DNA from: Spirochaeta thermophila DSM 6192
GTDB lineage: Bacteria > Spirochaetota > Spirochaetia > Winmispirales > Winmispiraceae
Direction of reading: 5' to 3'
Assembly (NCBI RefSeq): GCF_000147075.1
Contig: NC_014484.1
Span: forward strand, 1,629,501-1,693,500
DNA: 64,000 nucleotides
Both the position numbers and the translations under genes were made by a program. Below the pieces are notes generated by a model. It was not told the DNA's origin. It did not search any database and worked only from the letters and a program-made list of their open reading frames with translations. Below are positions 26,042 through 33,234 of the stretch, in pieces (within the stretch, counting starts at the first letter, position 1; every line of letters begins with the position of its first letter).

Positions 26042-26066
26042 GGCGGGGAGAGGGGGTCTCCCCGCC
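26042..26066 (-). other. Stem-loop after DUF5320 gene
   Basis: GGCGGGGAGA, 5-base G loop, TCTCCCCGCC: a 10-bp perfect stem 3 bases past the DUF5320 stop, without a T-run. It may stabilise the upstream message or reduce read-through into the next two genes. Confidence 0.6.
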
Positions 26067-26069
26067 TCC

Positions 26070-26405
26070 TCAGGCTTCCTCGGATCCCTTGGAGAGCTCG
26101 TCCAGCCGCTTCTTCAGGGCCTCCATCTCCCGTTCCAGGGCCGCCGCCCTGCTCTCGAGGATCTTCCGCTCCTCCTCGGGAGAGGGAGGCGTCCACCATC
26201 CAGGGGCCACCGGGGCCGTCCAGCCCCTGGCCCAGCCCGGAAGCCCTGTGAGGTGGTACCAGTAGCGGTGGCACCGGCCACGGCCCCATCCGCCTCCACC
26301 CCACGGGTTCGCATAGCCGGGCATGCCAAACCCTGCACAGTATCCGGCCGCCCGACCGGTCCTGGGTCCGGCTCCCGCCGGTCCTGTTCGATCCCCGAAA
26401 GGCAT
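26070..26405 (-). CDS. DUF5320 domain protein
   Basis: A 111-residue protein with the family hallmark at its start (MPFGDRTGPAGAGPRTGRAA, then GYCAGFGMPGY), a Gly/Trp/Pro-rich middle and a C-terminal coiled coil (EERKILESRAAALEREMEAL). Members are found beside NifB/NifX-like and orange-protein (ORP) genes in anaerobes; the function is unknown. GAGGAGG lies 5 bases before the start. It is the second gene after the sigma-54 promoter. Confidence 0.85.
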   Translation of the reverse strand: MPFGDRTGPAGAGPRTGRAAGYCAGFGMPGYANPWGGGGWGRGRCHRYWYHLTGLPGWARGWTAPVAPGWWTPPSPEEERKILESRAAALEREMEALKKRLDELSKGSEEA

Positions 26406-26453
26406 ATCAGCCTCCTCTCTTCTCGAAATATGCGCAGGCCCCTACAGGGCCGC

Positions 26454-26819
26454 TCAATGCCACATCCGTCTGCGCCGTCTGCACCCTCTCCCCCGCCTGC
26501 ACCCCGGCATCGTGAACCCCCCTGCCCCCAGCTCGCCACGCTTCCACGCCTCCCACACCTCCTCCACCCCACCCCGCACGAAACTCACCACCCTCACCCC
26601 CGAGCCCTCGAGCATGGCCTCGAGGGGCCGCCAGATCGCCCCACAGATGAGCACGTCCACCCCCCATCCCAGAAGGTCGTACACCTTTGCACTTGGGAGG
26701 GAACTCGAGAATTCCCTCGCCTCCCCGTCTCCGCTCCCTTCGTCGAAGATCCGCACCCTCTGTGAGGTATCGAACACCGGGGCCACCACTCCGTTCCACT
26801 CGGAAATCGCAACGCGCAT
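26454..26819 (-). CDS. NifB/NifX-like cofactor-binding protein, Arg/Cys-rich tail
   Basis: A 121-residue protein with the same fold as its neighbour at 25.6 kb (MRVAISEWNGVVAPVFDTSQ; VDVLICGAIWRPLEAML). The C-terminus GAGGFTMPGCRRGRGC followed by RRRRRMWH replaces the His tail of the other copy. First gene downstream of the sigma-54 promoter, so its production depends on the adjacent activator. ATG 26819 is chosen because GAGGAG lies 7 bases upstream; the frame is open to 26858 but those codons cover the promoter -12 region. By analogy with ORP proteins it may carry a mixed-metal cluster (inference). Confidence 0.85.
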   Translation of the reverse strand: MRVAISEWNGVVAPVFDTSQRVRIFDEGSGDGEAREFSSSLPSAKVYDLLGWGVDVLICGAIWRPLEAMLEGSGVRVVSFVRGGVEEVWEAWKRGELGAGGFTMPGCRRGRGCRRRRRMWH

Positions 26820-26842
26820 CGTACGACTCCTCATCTTGGATA

Positions 26843-26857
26843 GCAAGTTTCGTGCCA
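26843..26857 (-). promoter_or_regulatory. Sigma-54 (-24/-12) promoter
   Basis: The minus strand reads TGGCACGAAACTTGC, an exact match to the RpoN consensus: GG at -24, GC at -12, 10 bases between. The start site falls about 12 bases further on, ahead of the NifB-like gene at 26819. Confidence 0.9.
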
Positions 26858-26928
26858 CGCGAGAGTAAGCGGCTTTTTCCGGTTATAAAATGACTTACAT
26901 CCCCTACGACCCTTCTTTCGTACGCCCT

Positions 26929-26979
26929 GTGTCGCACTCATGCGACACCTCTGTCTCCTCCTGTCGCATACCCGCAACA
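26929..26979. promoter_or_regulatory. Tandem enhancer-binding-protein sites (UAS)
   Basis: A perfect 8-bp-arm palindrome GTGTCGCA-CTCA-TGCGACAC (26929-26948), and a second, weaker copy TGTCGCA-TACC-CGCAACA (26962-26979) centred 32 bp away, about three helical turns. They lie 75-125 bp upstream of the -24/-12 promoter and directly behind the activator gene, the expected position for its binding sites. Confidence 0.75.
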
Positions 26980-26985
26980 GATCCT

Positions 26986-28359
26986 TCACCTCTCCTGCCG
27001 AATCCCCAGCCGCTGCATCTTCCGGTAGAGCGTACTCCGGTGCACACCGAGGAGCCGCGCCGCATCTTTCACCGATCCCCCGGAGGCCGCAATCGCCTCG
27101 AGGATGCGTCGTCTCTCCACACGCTCCCGCTCCGTCCGAAGGCCCCCGCCCTCCCCCTTCTCCCCCACACCCGCCTCCCTCACGAGCTCCTCAGGCAGGT
27201 GCTCCAGCCGGATGAACTCCTCGTGGCACACGATCACCGCACGTTCCACCACGTGCTCGAGCTGCCTCACGTTCCCCGGCCAGGAATACCGGAGAAACAC
27301 CTCCACCACCTCGGGACTGAAGCCCCTGATGTCCCGTCCGTAGACCCCGGTGAACCGGGCGAGAAAGGCCTCGGCCAGGAGGAGGATGTCCTCCCTCCGC
27401 TCCCGCAGCGGGGGGAGGTGGATCCTCACCACGTTGAGCCTGTAGTAGAGGTCCTCCCTGAACCTCCCGGCCTTCACTTCCTCCTCGAGATCCCGGTGGG
27501 TGGCCGCGAGGATCCTCGCATCCAGCTTCTCGGGCCTCAGCCCACCCACCGGCTCGTACATCCTGTCCTGGAGCACCCGGAGAAGTTTCACCTGCAGGTG
27601 GAGAGGAAGTTCCCCTATCTCGTCGAGAAAGAGCGTACCGCCCCGCGCGAGGGCGAAACGGCCCGGCTTGTCACGATCGGCCCCGGTGAAGGCCCCTCGC
27701 TTGTAGCCGAAAAGCTCTGCCTCCAGGAGCGACTCCGGCAACCCTGCACAATGGACGGGCACGAACGGCCCCTCCCGTCGAGGACTGAGCCGATGGATGG
27801 CCTTCGCCACCACCTCCTTGCCCGTACCCGTCTCTCCCGTGATGAGTACCACCGCCTCCGTACGGGCAACCTCGGGGAGGAGCTCCACCACCGGCTTCAT
27901 CGCAGGACTCCTGGTGAGAAGCTCGTCCCCCGCCGGGTCGGCACCGTCTGTCCCACCTTCCCCCACCGGACGGAAGAGCTCCACACCCCACCTCATGCCC
28001 CCCTCACTGTGGAGCACCACCTGGGAAGAGACCACCACCGGGATACGCTCCCCTTCTGCGCTCACGATGTATCCGCTTCTCTCCCGTACAGGAGCCCCTC
28101 TCCTCATGGCCTCTCGGAGGGGACATCCCCCCTCACACATGCTCGATCTGAAGACCTCCCAGCAGGGCCTCCCCTCTGCCTCTTCGCGGGACACACCGGT
28201 GATCTCGGCGGCCGTCTCATTGAAATACACGATCCGCCACGCCTCATCCACGACGAAAAGACCGTCAGGGAGTGTATTGAGGAGATCGAGCGTTTCGAAC
28301 GTGAACCCCTCCCTCCGACCTTCGTAGTGGGATCGCCCATCGGACGTGGATCGTCCCAT
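26986..28359 (-). CDS. PAS-sigma-54 activator (enhancer-binding protein)
   Basis: A 457-residue NtrC-class activator. The N-terminal PAS domain (about 22-125) has a Cys cluster, C66, C75 and C79 (in CWEVF...MCEGGCPL), suggesting redox or metal sensing. The AAA+ domain has Walker A GETGTGKE (175-182) and the sigma-54 contact loop GAFTGA (222-227). The C-terminal Fis-type helix-turn-helix is GSVKDAARLLGVHRSTLYRK. It should bind the palindromes just downstream of its own gene and switch on the NifB-like operon. Start 28359 follows GAGGGGGTGAGG. It is read from the same promoter as the DUF134 gene, 44 bases away. Confidence 0.92.
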   Translation of the reverse strand: MGRSTSDGRSHYEGRREGFTFETLDLLNTLPDGLFVVDEAWRIVYFNETAAEITGVSREEAEGRPCWEVFRSSMCEGGCPLREAMRRGAPVRERSGYIVSAEGERIPVVVSSQVVLHSEGGMRWGVELFRPVGEGGTDGADPAGDELLTRSPAMKPVVELLPEVARTEAVVLITGETGTGKEVVAKAIHRLSPRREGPFVPVHCAGLPESLLEAELFGYKRGAFTGADRDKPGRFALARGGTLFLDEIGELPLHLQVKLLRVLQDRMYEPVGGLRPEKLDARILAATHRDLEEEVKAGRFREDLYYRLNVVRIHLPPLRERREDILLLAEAFLARFTGVYGRDIRGFSPEVVEVFLRYSWPGNVRQLEHVVERAVIVCHEEFIRLEHLPEELVREAGVGEKGEGGGLRTERERVERRRILEAIAASGGSVKDAARLLGVHRSTLYRKMQRLGIRQER

Positions 28360-28403
28360 CCTCACCCCCTCTCCGGCGAATGCTCTCCCGGGTCTCCGGT
28401 TCC

Positions 28404-28814
28404 TCACGAGGAGGAGAGCTCCACGAACTCCTCGTGGCCGCAGCCTCGGGCCTTCACCGACTCGGGTGCGAGCGAGCCCTCCCACTGGTGGCCGCACTTC
28501 CTGCATCGAAAGTGGAGCGGCGCGGGGTAGTCCACCGGTCCCGCCTCCACCCTGAGCGCCTTGCCGGTCACCAGGGCCTCGGCCACCTTCCGGCGCGCAG
28601 TCCGCACGATGGAAGAGACGGTCTGCCGAGAGACCCCCATGAGCCGGGCCGCATCCTCCTGGGAGAGATCCTCCAGGTCCACGAGCCTGAGCGCCTCACA
28701 CTCGTCCAGCGAGAGCCCTACCACCGCCAACTCCGCCAAAGGCACCCCTGCCGGCTTGTACACCAGATGCCGGGGAAGAGACATCACGCGTCTTGGTCGT
28801 GCAGGTCGTGGCAT
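28404..28814 (-). CDS. DUF134 DNA-binding-like protein with C-terminal zinc ribbon
   Basis: A 136-residue protein: DUF134 domain with a sigma-70-region-4-like helix-turn-helix (LSQEDAARLMGVSRQTVSSI) followed by a zinc-ribbon-type C-terminus (FRCRKCGHQWEG ... ARGCGHEEF). DUF134 proteins accompany NifB/NifX-like genes in many anaerobes and are presumed regulators. Here it is the first gene of the unit that also makes the sigma-54 activator. Its promoter, TTGACA-17-TATGTT, is on the other side of a short divergent region shared with the DUF1007 gene. Confidence 0.88.
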   Translation of the reverse strand: MPRPARPRRVMSLPRHLVYKPAGVPLAELAVVGLSLDECEALRLVDLEDLSQEDAARLMGVSRQTVSSIVRTARRKVAEALVTGKALRVEAGPVDYPAPLHFRCRKCGHQWEGSLAPESVKARGCGHEEFVELSSS

Positions 28815-28844
28815 ACCGTGCTCCGTTCATCCGGATCTGTGTTC

Positions 28845-28918
28845 AACATACGGAGGCTTCGGGTTTTTGTCAAATGCTCATTACTCGCTTGTCCCTGAGC
28901 CCATCTTTCGGCTATCAT
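28845..28918. promoter_or_regulatory. Divergent promoters of DUF134 and DUF1007 genes
   Basis: Minus strand: -35 TTGACA (28868-28873), 17-bp spacer, -10 TATGTT (28845-28850), for DUF134. Plus strand: -35 TTGTCC (28889-28894), 18-bp spacer, -10 TATCAT (28913-28918), for DUF1007. The plus -10 ends 6 bases before the ATG at 28925, with no ribosome site, so that message is probably leaderless. Confidence 0.7.
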
Positions 28919-28924
28919 CACAGC

Positions 28925-29578
28925 ATGTACTTCCTCAGACGCACGCTCCTCCCGGTGGTGTTCCTCTTCGGTAGTCTTCACGCAACGGCGCACCCACACA
29001 TGCTCATTATCACCCGTCTCACCTTCGAGTTCGAAGGTGCCCGGTGTCCGGGCTTCTGGGTGGACTGGGACTTCGATCGCTTCTTCTCGGCATCGATCAT
29101 CCACGACTTCGACCGCGACCGCGACGGCACCTTCAACGAACAGGAGATTCGACTCATCCACGACAATGCATTCATCAACCTGGAACACTACGGCTTCTTT
29201 GTCTTCCTCAGACAAGGAGAGACCAGGACCAACCCTCGCAAGGTCCTCCACTTCACTGCCTCACAGAAGGACAACAACGTACACTACCGTTTCTACGTTC
29301 CGCTCCCAGAGGGCTTCACCGGGGAATTCTACGTCTCCATATTCGACCCCTCGTACTTCTGTGCAGTGAAGTACCAGGAAGAAGAGCCGGTGGTGGTGGT
29401 ACAGAAACGGGAAGGGGCTCCTCTCCCCCGGTGGAACATCCAGGAAAACAAGAACTATCCCATATACTACGATCCCTACGGCCCTGTGACCGACACCACC
29501 ATCCACACCAAATGGCGTCCCGGGCTTGAGACAGCCTACCCTGAAGAAGTCCACCTCGTCTTCCCCGGGGGGCAATAA
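28925..29578 (+). CDS. DUF1007 periplasmic protein (metal-transporter partner)
   Basis: A 217-residue exported protein: signal peptide followed by the mature start HPHMLIITRLTFEFEG, the DUF1007 hallmark. Residues about 60-75 (DFDRDRDGTFNEQEI) have the spacing of an EF-hand calcium loop. DUF1007 proteins are found next to, or fused with, NicO/RcnA nickel-cobalt transporters, as here with only 3 bases between genes, so it is expected to bind or present Ni or Co in the periplasm. Start 28925 is chosen at the signal peptide; the frame is open to 28793 inside the divergent gene. Confidence 0.85.
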   Translation: MYFLRRTLLPVVFLFGSLHATAHPHMLIITRLTFEFEGARCPGFWVDWDFDRFFSASIIHDFDRDRDGTFNEQEIRLIHDNAFINLEHYGFFVFLRQGETRTNPRKVLHFTASQKDNNVHYRFYVPLPEGFTGEFYVSIFDPSYFCAVKYQEEEPVVVVQKREGAPLPRWNIQENKNYPIYYDPYGPVTDTTIHTKWRPGLETAYPEEVHLVFPGGQ

Positions 29579-29581
29579 GCC

Positions 29582-30472
29582 ATGCGACACATCATCCTGT
29601 GGTTCCTCCTTCTCTCCCCTTCCCTCCTCTACGGCCAGGCCAACCCTTTCGTGGGATCCGATACCCCCCATACCATCACCACGCTCCCCTCGGGGGGGTG
29701 GATGCCCCGCCGGCTCCTCGAGGCACAACTCGATTTCCGGGAGAAGATCGGTGATCTCATCGCCAGGCTTCGGGAAGAAGGCCGACCGGGCGTCTTCTGG
29801 ATGTTCATCCTCGTGAGCTTTCTCTACGGATTCCTGCACGCCCTGGGGCCCGGGCACCGAAAGACCATCATCTTCAGCACCTTCGTCTCCCACCCTGCCC
29901 GGCCGTGGGATCCACTCGCCCTCGGCTCCCTCTCGGCCCTCCTCCATGCAGGCACCGCGGTGATCCTCATCCTGCTCTACCGTCTCCTCACCGCAGGAAC
30001 CTCACTCTTCATCGTCTCCCAACGTGCGGGCCTCTACCTCGAGGGAATCACCTTCCTCTTGCTCGCCGTGCTCGCCATGGTATTCCTGATCCACACATTC
30101 CTCCACCATCACCCATCCCCTCATGACGCAGCCGTCCCCCCTGACAGGAGATCACTCTACCTCCTCATCATCACCGCGAGCCTCATCCCCTGCCCGGGGG
30201 CCACCATGCTCCTCATCTTCGCCATCACCCAGCAGGCCGAGGGCCTCGGCCTCGCAGGCGTACTCGCCATGTCCGCAGGCATGGCCGTGGTCATCTCCGC
30301 CTTCGGGTATCTCGGCTACGCGGGACGGACCGGCGCGTTTTCCGCCATCTCACGCATGGGAAAGAGGAGCCGGCCGGTCGTGAAGATCATCGAGGCAGCA
30401 GGCTACGGAGTGATCTTCCTCTTCTCCCTCTGGATGGCCTCTCCATTCATCGTATCGCTGCTCCGCTTGTGA
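29582..30472 (+). CDS. NicO/RcnA-family nickel-cobalt transporter
   Basis: A 296-residue inner-membrane protein with six to seven helices. The family signature YGFLHALGPGHRKTIIFSTF is intact, and a His-rich loop (HTFLHHHPSPHDA) follows helix 4; ASLIPCPGATM is the second conserved block. It exports or imports Ni/Co; the direction cannot be told from sequence. A signal-peptide-like start and a 60-residue periplasmic segment precede the core. Operon with the DUF1007 gene, and the ATPase gene follows within 16 bases. Confidence 0.88.
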   Translation: MRHIILWFLLLSPSLLYGQANPFVGSDTPHTITTLPSGGWMPRRLLEAQLDFREKIGDLIARLREEGRPGVFWMFILVSFLYGFLHALGPGHRKTIIFSTFVSHPARPWDPLALGSLSALLHAGTAVILILLYRLLTAGTSLFIVSQRAGLYLEGITFLLLAVLAMVFLIHTFLHHHPSPHDAAVPPDRRSLYLLIITASLIPCPGATMLLIFAITQQAEGLGLAGVLAMSAGMAVVISAFGYLGYAGRTGAFSAISRMGKRSRPVVKIIEAAGYGVIFLFSLWMASPFIVSLLRL

Positions 30473-30487
30473 GCACCCGGAGGCTCC

Positions 30488-31132
30488 ATGATCCACACCC
30501 TCACCTACACCACAGGCTATCCCACCAAGCTCCCCGGCATTCGGCGCAGACCCCTCACCTTCTCTCCGGGCCTCACCGTGCTCTACGGGCCCAACGGCAG
30601 CGGCAAGACCACCATCATCCGCACCCTCGCCCACGCCGCCGGGCTCATCACCGACCCCCTCCCCTTCACCTACCACGCCGAACGGGATACCGCTCCCGTC
30701 CTCCTCTTCAGCCCTGAGGACCTCGTGCGCTCCGACCTCTTCCTCGCCCATCCCGAACTCCGCTCAGACGGCGAGATCCGGGCCGGCGCGATCAACACCT
30801 TCATCGACGCCATCCTCTCCCGCTTCCCCCTCTACCGCCTCTCCCCCGACCTCCGCCCCGCCCTCCTTCTGGACGAGCCGGACCACCACGTGGGCTTCGG
30901 CGCCCAGTTCATCCTCTGGCGACACATCCTCCCCGCCCTCGCCCGCCACTTCCAGGTCATCGTCTCGAGCCACAGCATCTTCCCCGTGCTCCTCGCAAAA
31001 AAGACCCTGCTCCGTCACGACCACCTCATCGAGCTCTACCCCGGGTACATCGATTTTTGCATCGACGCCCTCGCCGAGGCAATCGACCTCTACAACGAAC
31101 ACCACACCCCAGCCGGTGACGGCCCGGTGTGA
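30488..31132 (+). CDS. Small ABC/AAA-type P-loop ATPase, unknown partner
   Basis: A 214-residue ATPase: Walker A LYGPNGSGKTTIIRTLAHAA, Walker B PALLLDEPDHHV, and a switch His in VSSHSIFPVLL. The classical ABC LSGGQ signature is not visible, which places it with stand-alone AAA/RecF-like ATPases rather than transporters. GGAGG precedes the start. Codons are strongly C-ending, unlike most neighbours, and the same bias continues into the Cas6-like gene, so the two may have arrived together. Function not assigned. Confidence 0.75.
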   Translation: MIHTLTYTTGYPTKLPGIRRRPLTFSPGLTVLYGPNGSGKTTIIRTLAHAAGLITDPLPFTYHAERDTAPVLLFSPEDLVRSDLFLAHPELRSDGEIRAGAINTFIDAILSRFPLYRLSPDLRPALLLDEPDHHVGFGAQFILWRHILPALARHFQVIVSSHSIFPVLLAKKTLLRHDHLIELYPGYIDFCIDALAEAIDLYNEHHTPAGDGPV

Positions 31133-31212
31133 GCCTCCAAGCCCCTACACGCCCCACCTCCCCCTGGAACAATCCCCCCTCTTTGTGCACAATACCCCCA
31201 AAGGAGGTGATG

Positions 31213-31785
31213 ATGGCCCACGCTCCCGGCTCACCCGCATCGTCTCCCGCCCCCAGCCCCACACACACCTTCCCCCTCACCGCCCTGAGGATGCGCCTCA
31301 CCTGCGCCCCGGAGACCCCGGTGCACCTGGAAGGCCTCAGAGCCGGAACCCTGCTCCGCGGCGCCCTCCTCTCGGTGATGCTCCGCACCACCTGTGCGCT
31401 CACAGGCGTGCCCTACGAACGCCGGAAGGAAGTGGACTCCGAACACGTCGCCACCTGCCCCGTGTGCTGGCTCATCCAGGCCAACGAACAGCCCGGCAAC
31501 GAACGCCGCGGCTACCTCATCACCCCTCCCCTCCCCCCGGCCGAGACCTACCTCCCCGGACAGCCCTTCACCTTCCACATCACCCTCCTCGGAAAGGCCG
31601 TCACCTACATCCCCTACTTCATCATCTCCTCCCACGAGATGGGCAGAACCGGCGTGGGCAAGGGCCGAGGCCGACCTGCGGCATGCGCAGCACTCCCTCG
31701 AAGCGGGCGACTACGAGTGGGCGTGCTTTGCGGCCCATCAGGCGGCCGAAAAGGCGCTGAAGGCAGTCTACGACCACCGCCTTGA
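31213..31785 (+). pseudogene. Truncated Cas6/RAMP-like gene
   Basis: A 190-residue frame with a good ribosome site (AAGGAGG, 31201-31207). Residues about 20-153 look like a Cas6-family RAMP protein: LEGLRAGTLLRGALLSVMLR, a Cys pair in TCPVCWLIQAN, YLPGQPFTFHITLLGKA, and the Gly-rich loop GRTGVGKGRG (ending at 31671). Real Cas6 continues after this loop; here the frame runs into what is out-of-frame HEPN coding sequence and ends after about 38 meaningless residues. No CRISPR repeats or other cas genes are in the window. I read it as a 3'-truncated relic, though it may still be translated. Confidence 0.6.
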
Positions 31786-32023
31786 GCCGGTATGGGGCCA
31801 TACTCTCACGTATATGCTCCAACATCTCAAAGAAGAAGGAATAGACATCTCCCCTTCTCTGATCGAGGCTGCACGCGTCCTCGACAAACACTATATCCCT
31901 ACCAGATACCCCAATGGTCTTCCGGAAGGGGCTCCCACCGAGTTCTACACGCGAAAGGAGGCAGAGGATGCCCTCCGCTATTCAGAGGAGATCCTTCGGT
32001 TCGCTCGTCATCTACTCGGTTGA
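31658..32023 (+). pseudogene. HEPN-domain gene lacking its start, fused out of frame to the Cas6-like relic
   Basis: The HEPN domain runs from about 31658 (ARAEADLRHAQHSLEAGDYE, WACFAAHQAAEKALKAVYD) to the typical end TRYPNGLPEGAPTEFYTRKE and RYSEEILRF. There is no ATG, GTG or TTG in frame near its beginning; upstream the frame is only an antisense-like shadow of the Cas6-like gene, offset by one base. HEPN proteins of this kind are RNase toxins or partners of MNT nucleotidyltransferases, and the MNT gene follows directly. As it stands the gene could be made only by frameshifting from the Cas6-like frame. Confidence 0.7.
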
Positions 32024-32360
32024 TCGCACCCTCATCCAACGCGCACTGGATGACTACGTGAAGAAGCTCCAACAGCGGCCCGAGGTGGAGACAGTGGTGC
32101 TGTTCGGCTCGTTCAACACCGATCGGTTCGGCGTGGGAAGCGATGTGGACCTGCTCGTGGTGGTGAGGGACACCCCGGTGCCGTTCCTCGACCGTTCGGC
32201 ACACTACCGACCGGAGGAGTTCCCTGTAGACATCGATGTGTTCGTCTACACCGTCGAAGAGGTTCGACGGGGACAGCCCTTCGCTCGCACGGCGCTCGAG
32301 GGTGGTACCGTCCTGTGGGCGCGGGAGGGGATGGACGTGAAGGCCCTCATCGCGGGGTGA
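31968..32360 (+). CDS. MNT-type nucleotidyltransferase (antitoxin partner of HEPN)
   Basis: A 130-residue minimal nucleotidyltransferase: VVLFGSFNTDRFGVGSDVDL carries the GS-x(9)-DxD core that holds the metal ions, followed by a third acidic residue near PVDIDVFVY. Such enzymes AMPylate or otherwise neutralise HEPN toxins. The start at 31968 lies inside the HEPN coding end and has an excellent ribosome site (AAGGAGG, 31955-31961, 6-base gap), so it remains translatable even though HEPN looks broken. The first 15 or so residues are unlike the family and may be dispensable. Confidence 0.8.
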   Translation: MPSAIQRRSFGSLVIYSVDRTLIQRALDDYVKKLQQRPEVETVVLFGSFNTDRFGVGSDVDLLVVVRDTPVPFLDRSAHYRPEEFPVDIDVFVYTVEEVRRGQPFARTALEGGTVLWAREGMDVKALIAG

Positions 32361-32433
32361 GTACCGCCGTATTAAGCGGCGGGTACAAGGCCGCATCGCC
32401 GGCCGCCGGGGAGCGTCTACCTTCCGGGAGGCC

Positions 32434-32461
32434 TTGATCCATTTGGGTAAAAAGTTATATA
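32434..32461 (+). promoter_or_regulatory. Promoter of SufCB operon
   Basis: -35 TTGATC (32434-32439), 16-bp spacer, -10 TATATA (32456-32461), 33 bases before the SufC-like start. Confidence 0.65.
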
Positions 32462-32493
32462 TTTCCTCCATCTTCATTACGACAAGGATCCGG

Positions 32494-33234
32494 ATGGCAC
32501 TTCTTTCGATCCGTCACCTCTCCCTCACAAAAGAGGGAAAGCCCATCCTCGACGACCTCTCGCTCGATATCGAGGCGGGGTATGTCTACGCAGTGGTGGG
32601 CCCCAACGGCGCCGGCAAGAGCAGCCTCGCCGCCGTGATCATGGGGCTTCCGGGGTATCGGGAGATAGAGGGCGAGATCCTCTTTAAGGGACAGCCCTTC
32701 ACCCCGCTCTCGATCGACGAGCGGGCACGCCTCGGCATCACGCTCGCATGGCAGGAGCCTGCCCGCTTCGACGGTCTCTCGGTACGTGAGTACCTCAGGC
32801 TGTCGGCCCGGGGACACACCGAGGAAGAGGCCGCAGAGGCCCTCTCGCTCGTGGGGCTCGACCCGGCTCGCTACCTCGACCGCAAGGTGGACCAGAGCCT
32901 CTCCGGCGGAGAGCGCAAGCGGGTGGAGCTGGCCGCCGTGGTGGCCATGAGGCCCACGCTGGCCCTGCTCGACGAGCCCGACTCCGGGGTGGACATCGAC
33001 GCGGTGGAACGCATCTTCGGCCTCATCGGCTACCTGAAGGACCGGGGGACCACGGTGGTCCTGGTGACCCACAGCGCCCAGGTGCTCAGGCAGGCCGATC
33101 GCGGGTTCCTCCTGTGTAATGGTACGCTCCTCAGGGAGGGTACCGTGGAGGAGATCCTCCCCTACTTCTCCTCACGGTGCTACCCCTGCAACCATCCCAA
33201 CAATCCTGTTCCCGGTGAGGTAGGCAGCGCATGA
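32494..33234 (+). CDS. sufC: SufC-like ATPase of a minimal SUF (SMS) system
   Basis: A 246-residue soluble ABC ATPase: Walker A VVGPNGAGKSSLAAVIMG, Q-loop TLAWQEPARFDGLS, signature SLSGGERKRVELA, Walker B LALLDEPDSGVDIDAV, H-loop VLVTHSAQV. The sequence around EPDSGVDIDAVERI is SufC-like rather than transporter-like. SufC drives the conformational change by which the SufB/D scaffold builds iron-sulfur clusters. The C-terminal tail has a Cys pair (SSRCYPCNHP). Its stop overlaps the SufB-like start (ATGA). Confidence 0.9.
   Translation: MALLSIRHLSLTKEGKPILDDLSLDIEAGYVYAVVGPNGAGKSSLAAVIMGLPGYREIEGEILFKGQPFTPLSIDERARLGITLAWQEPARFDGLSVREYLRLSARGHTEEEAAEALSLVGLDPARYLDRKVDQSLSGGERKRVELAAVVAMRPTLALLDEPDSGVDIDAVERIFGLIGYLKDRGTTVVLVTHSAQVLRQADRGFLLCNGTLLREGTVEEILPYFSSRCYPCNHPNNPVPGEVGSA

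Noticed and set aside
26042-26066. Terminator after the DUF5320 gene
   Set aside because: The 10-bp stem is perfect but has no T-run on either strand, so it was listed only as a stem-loop.
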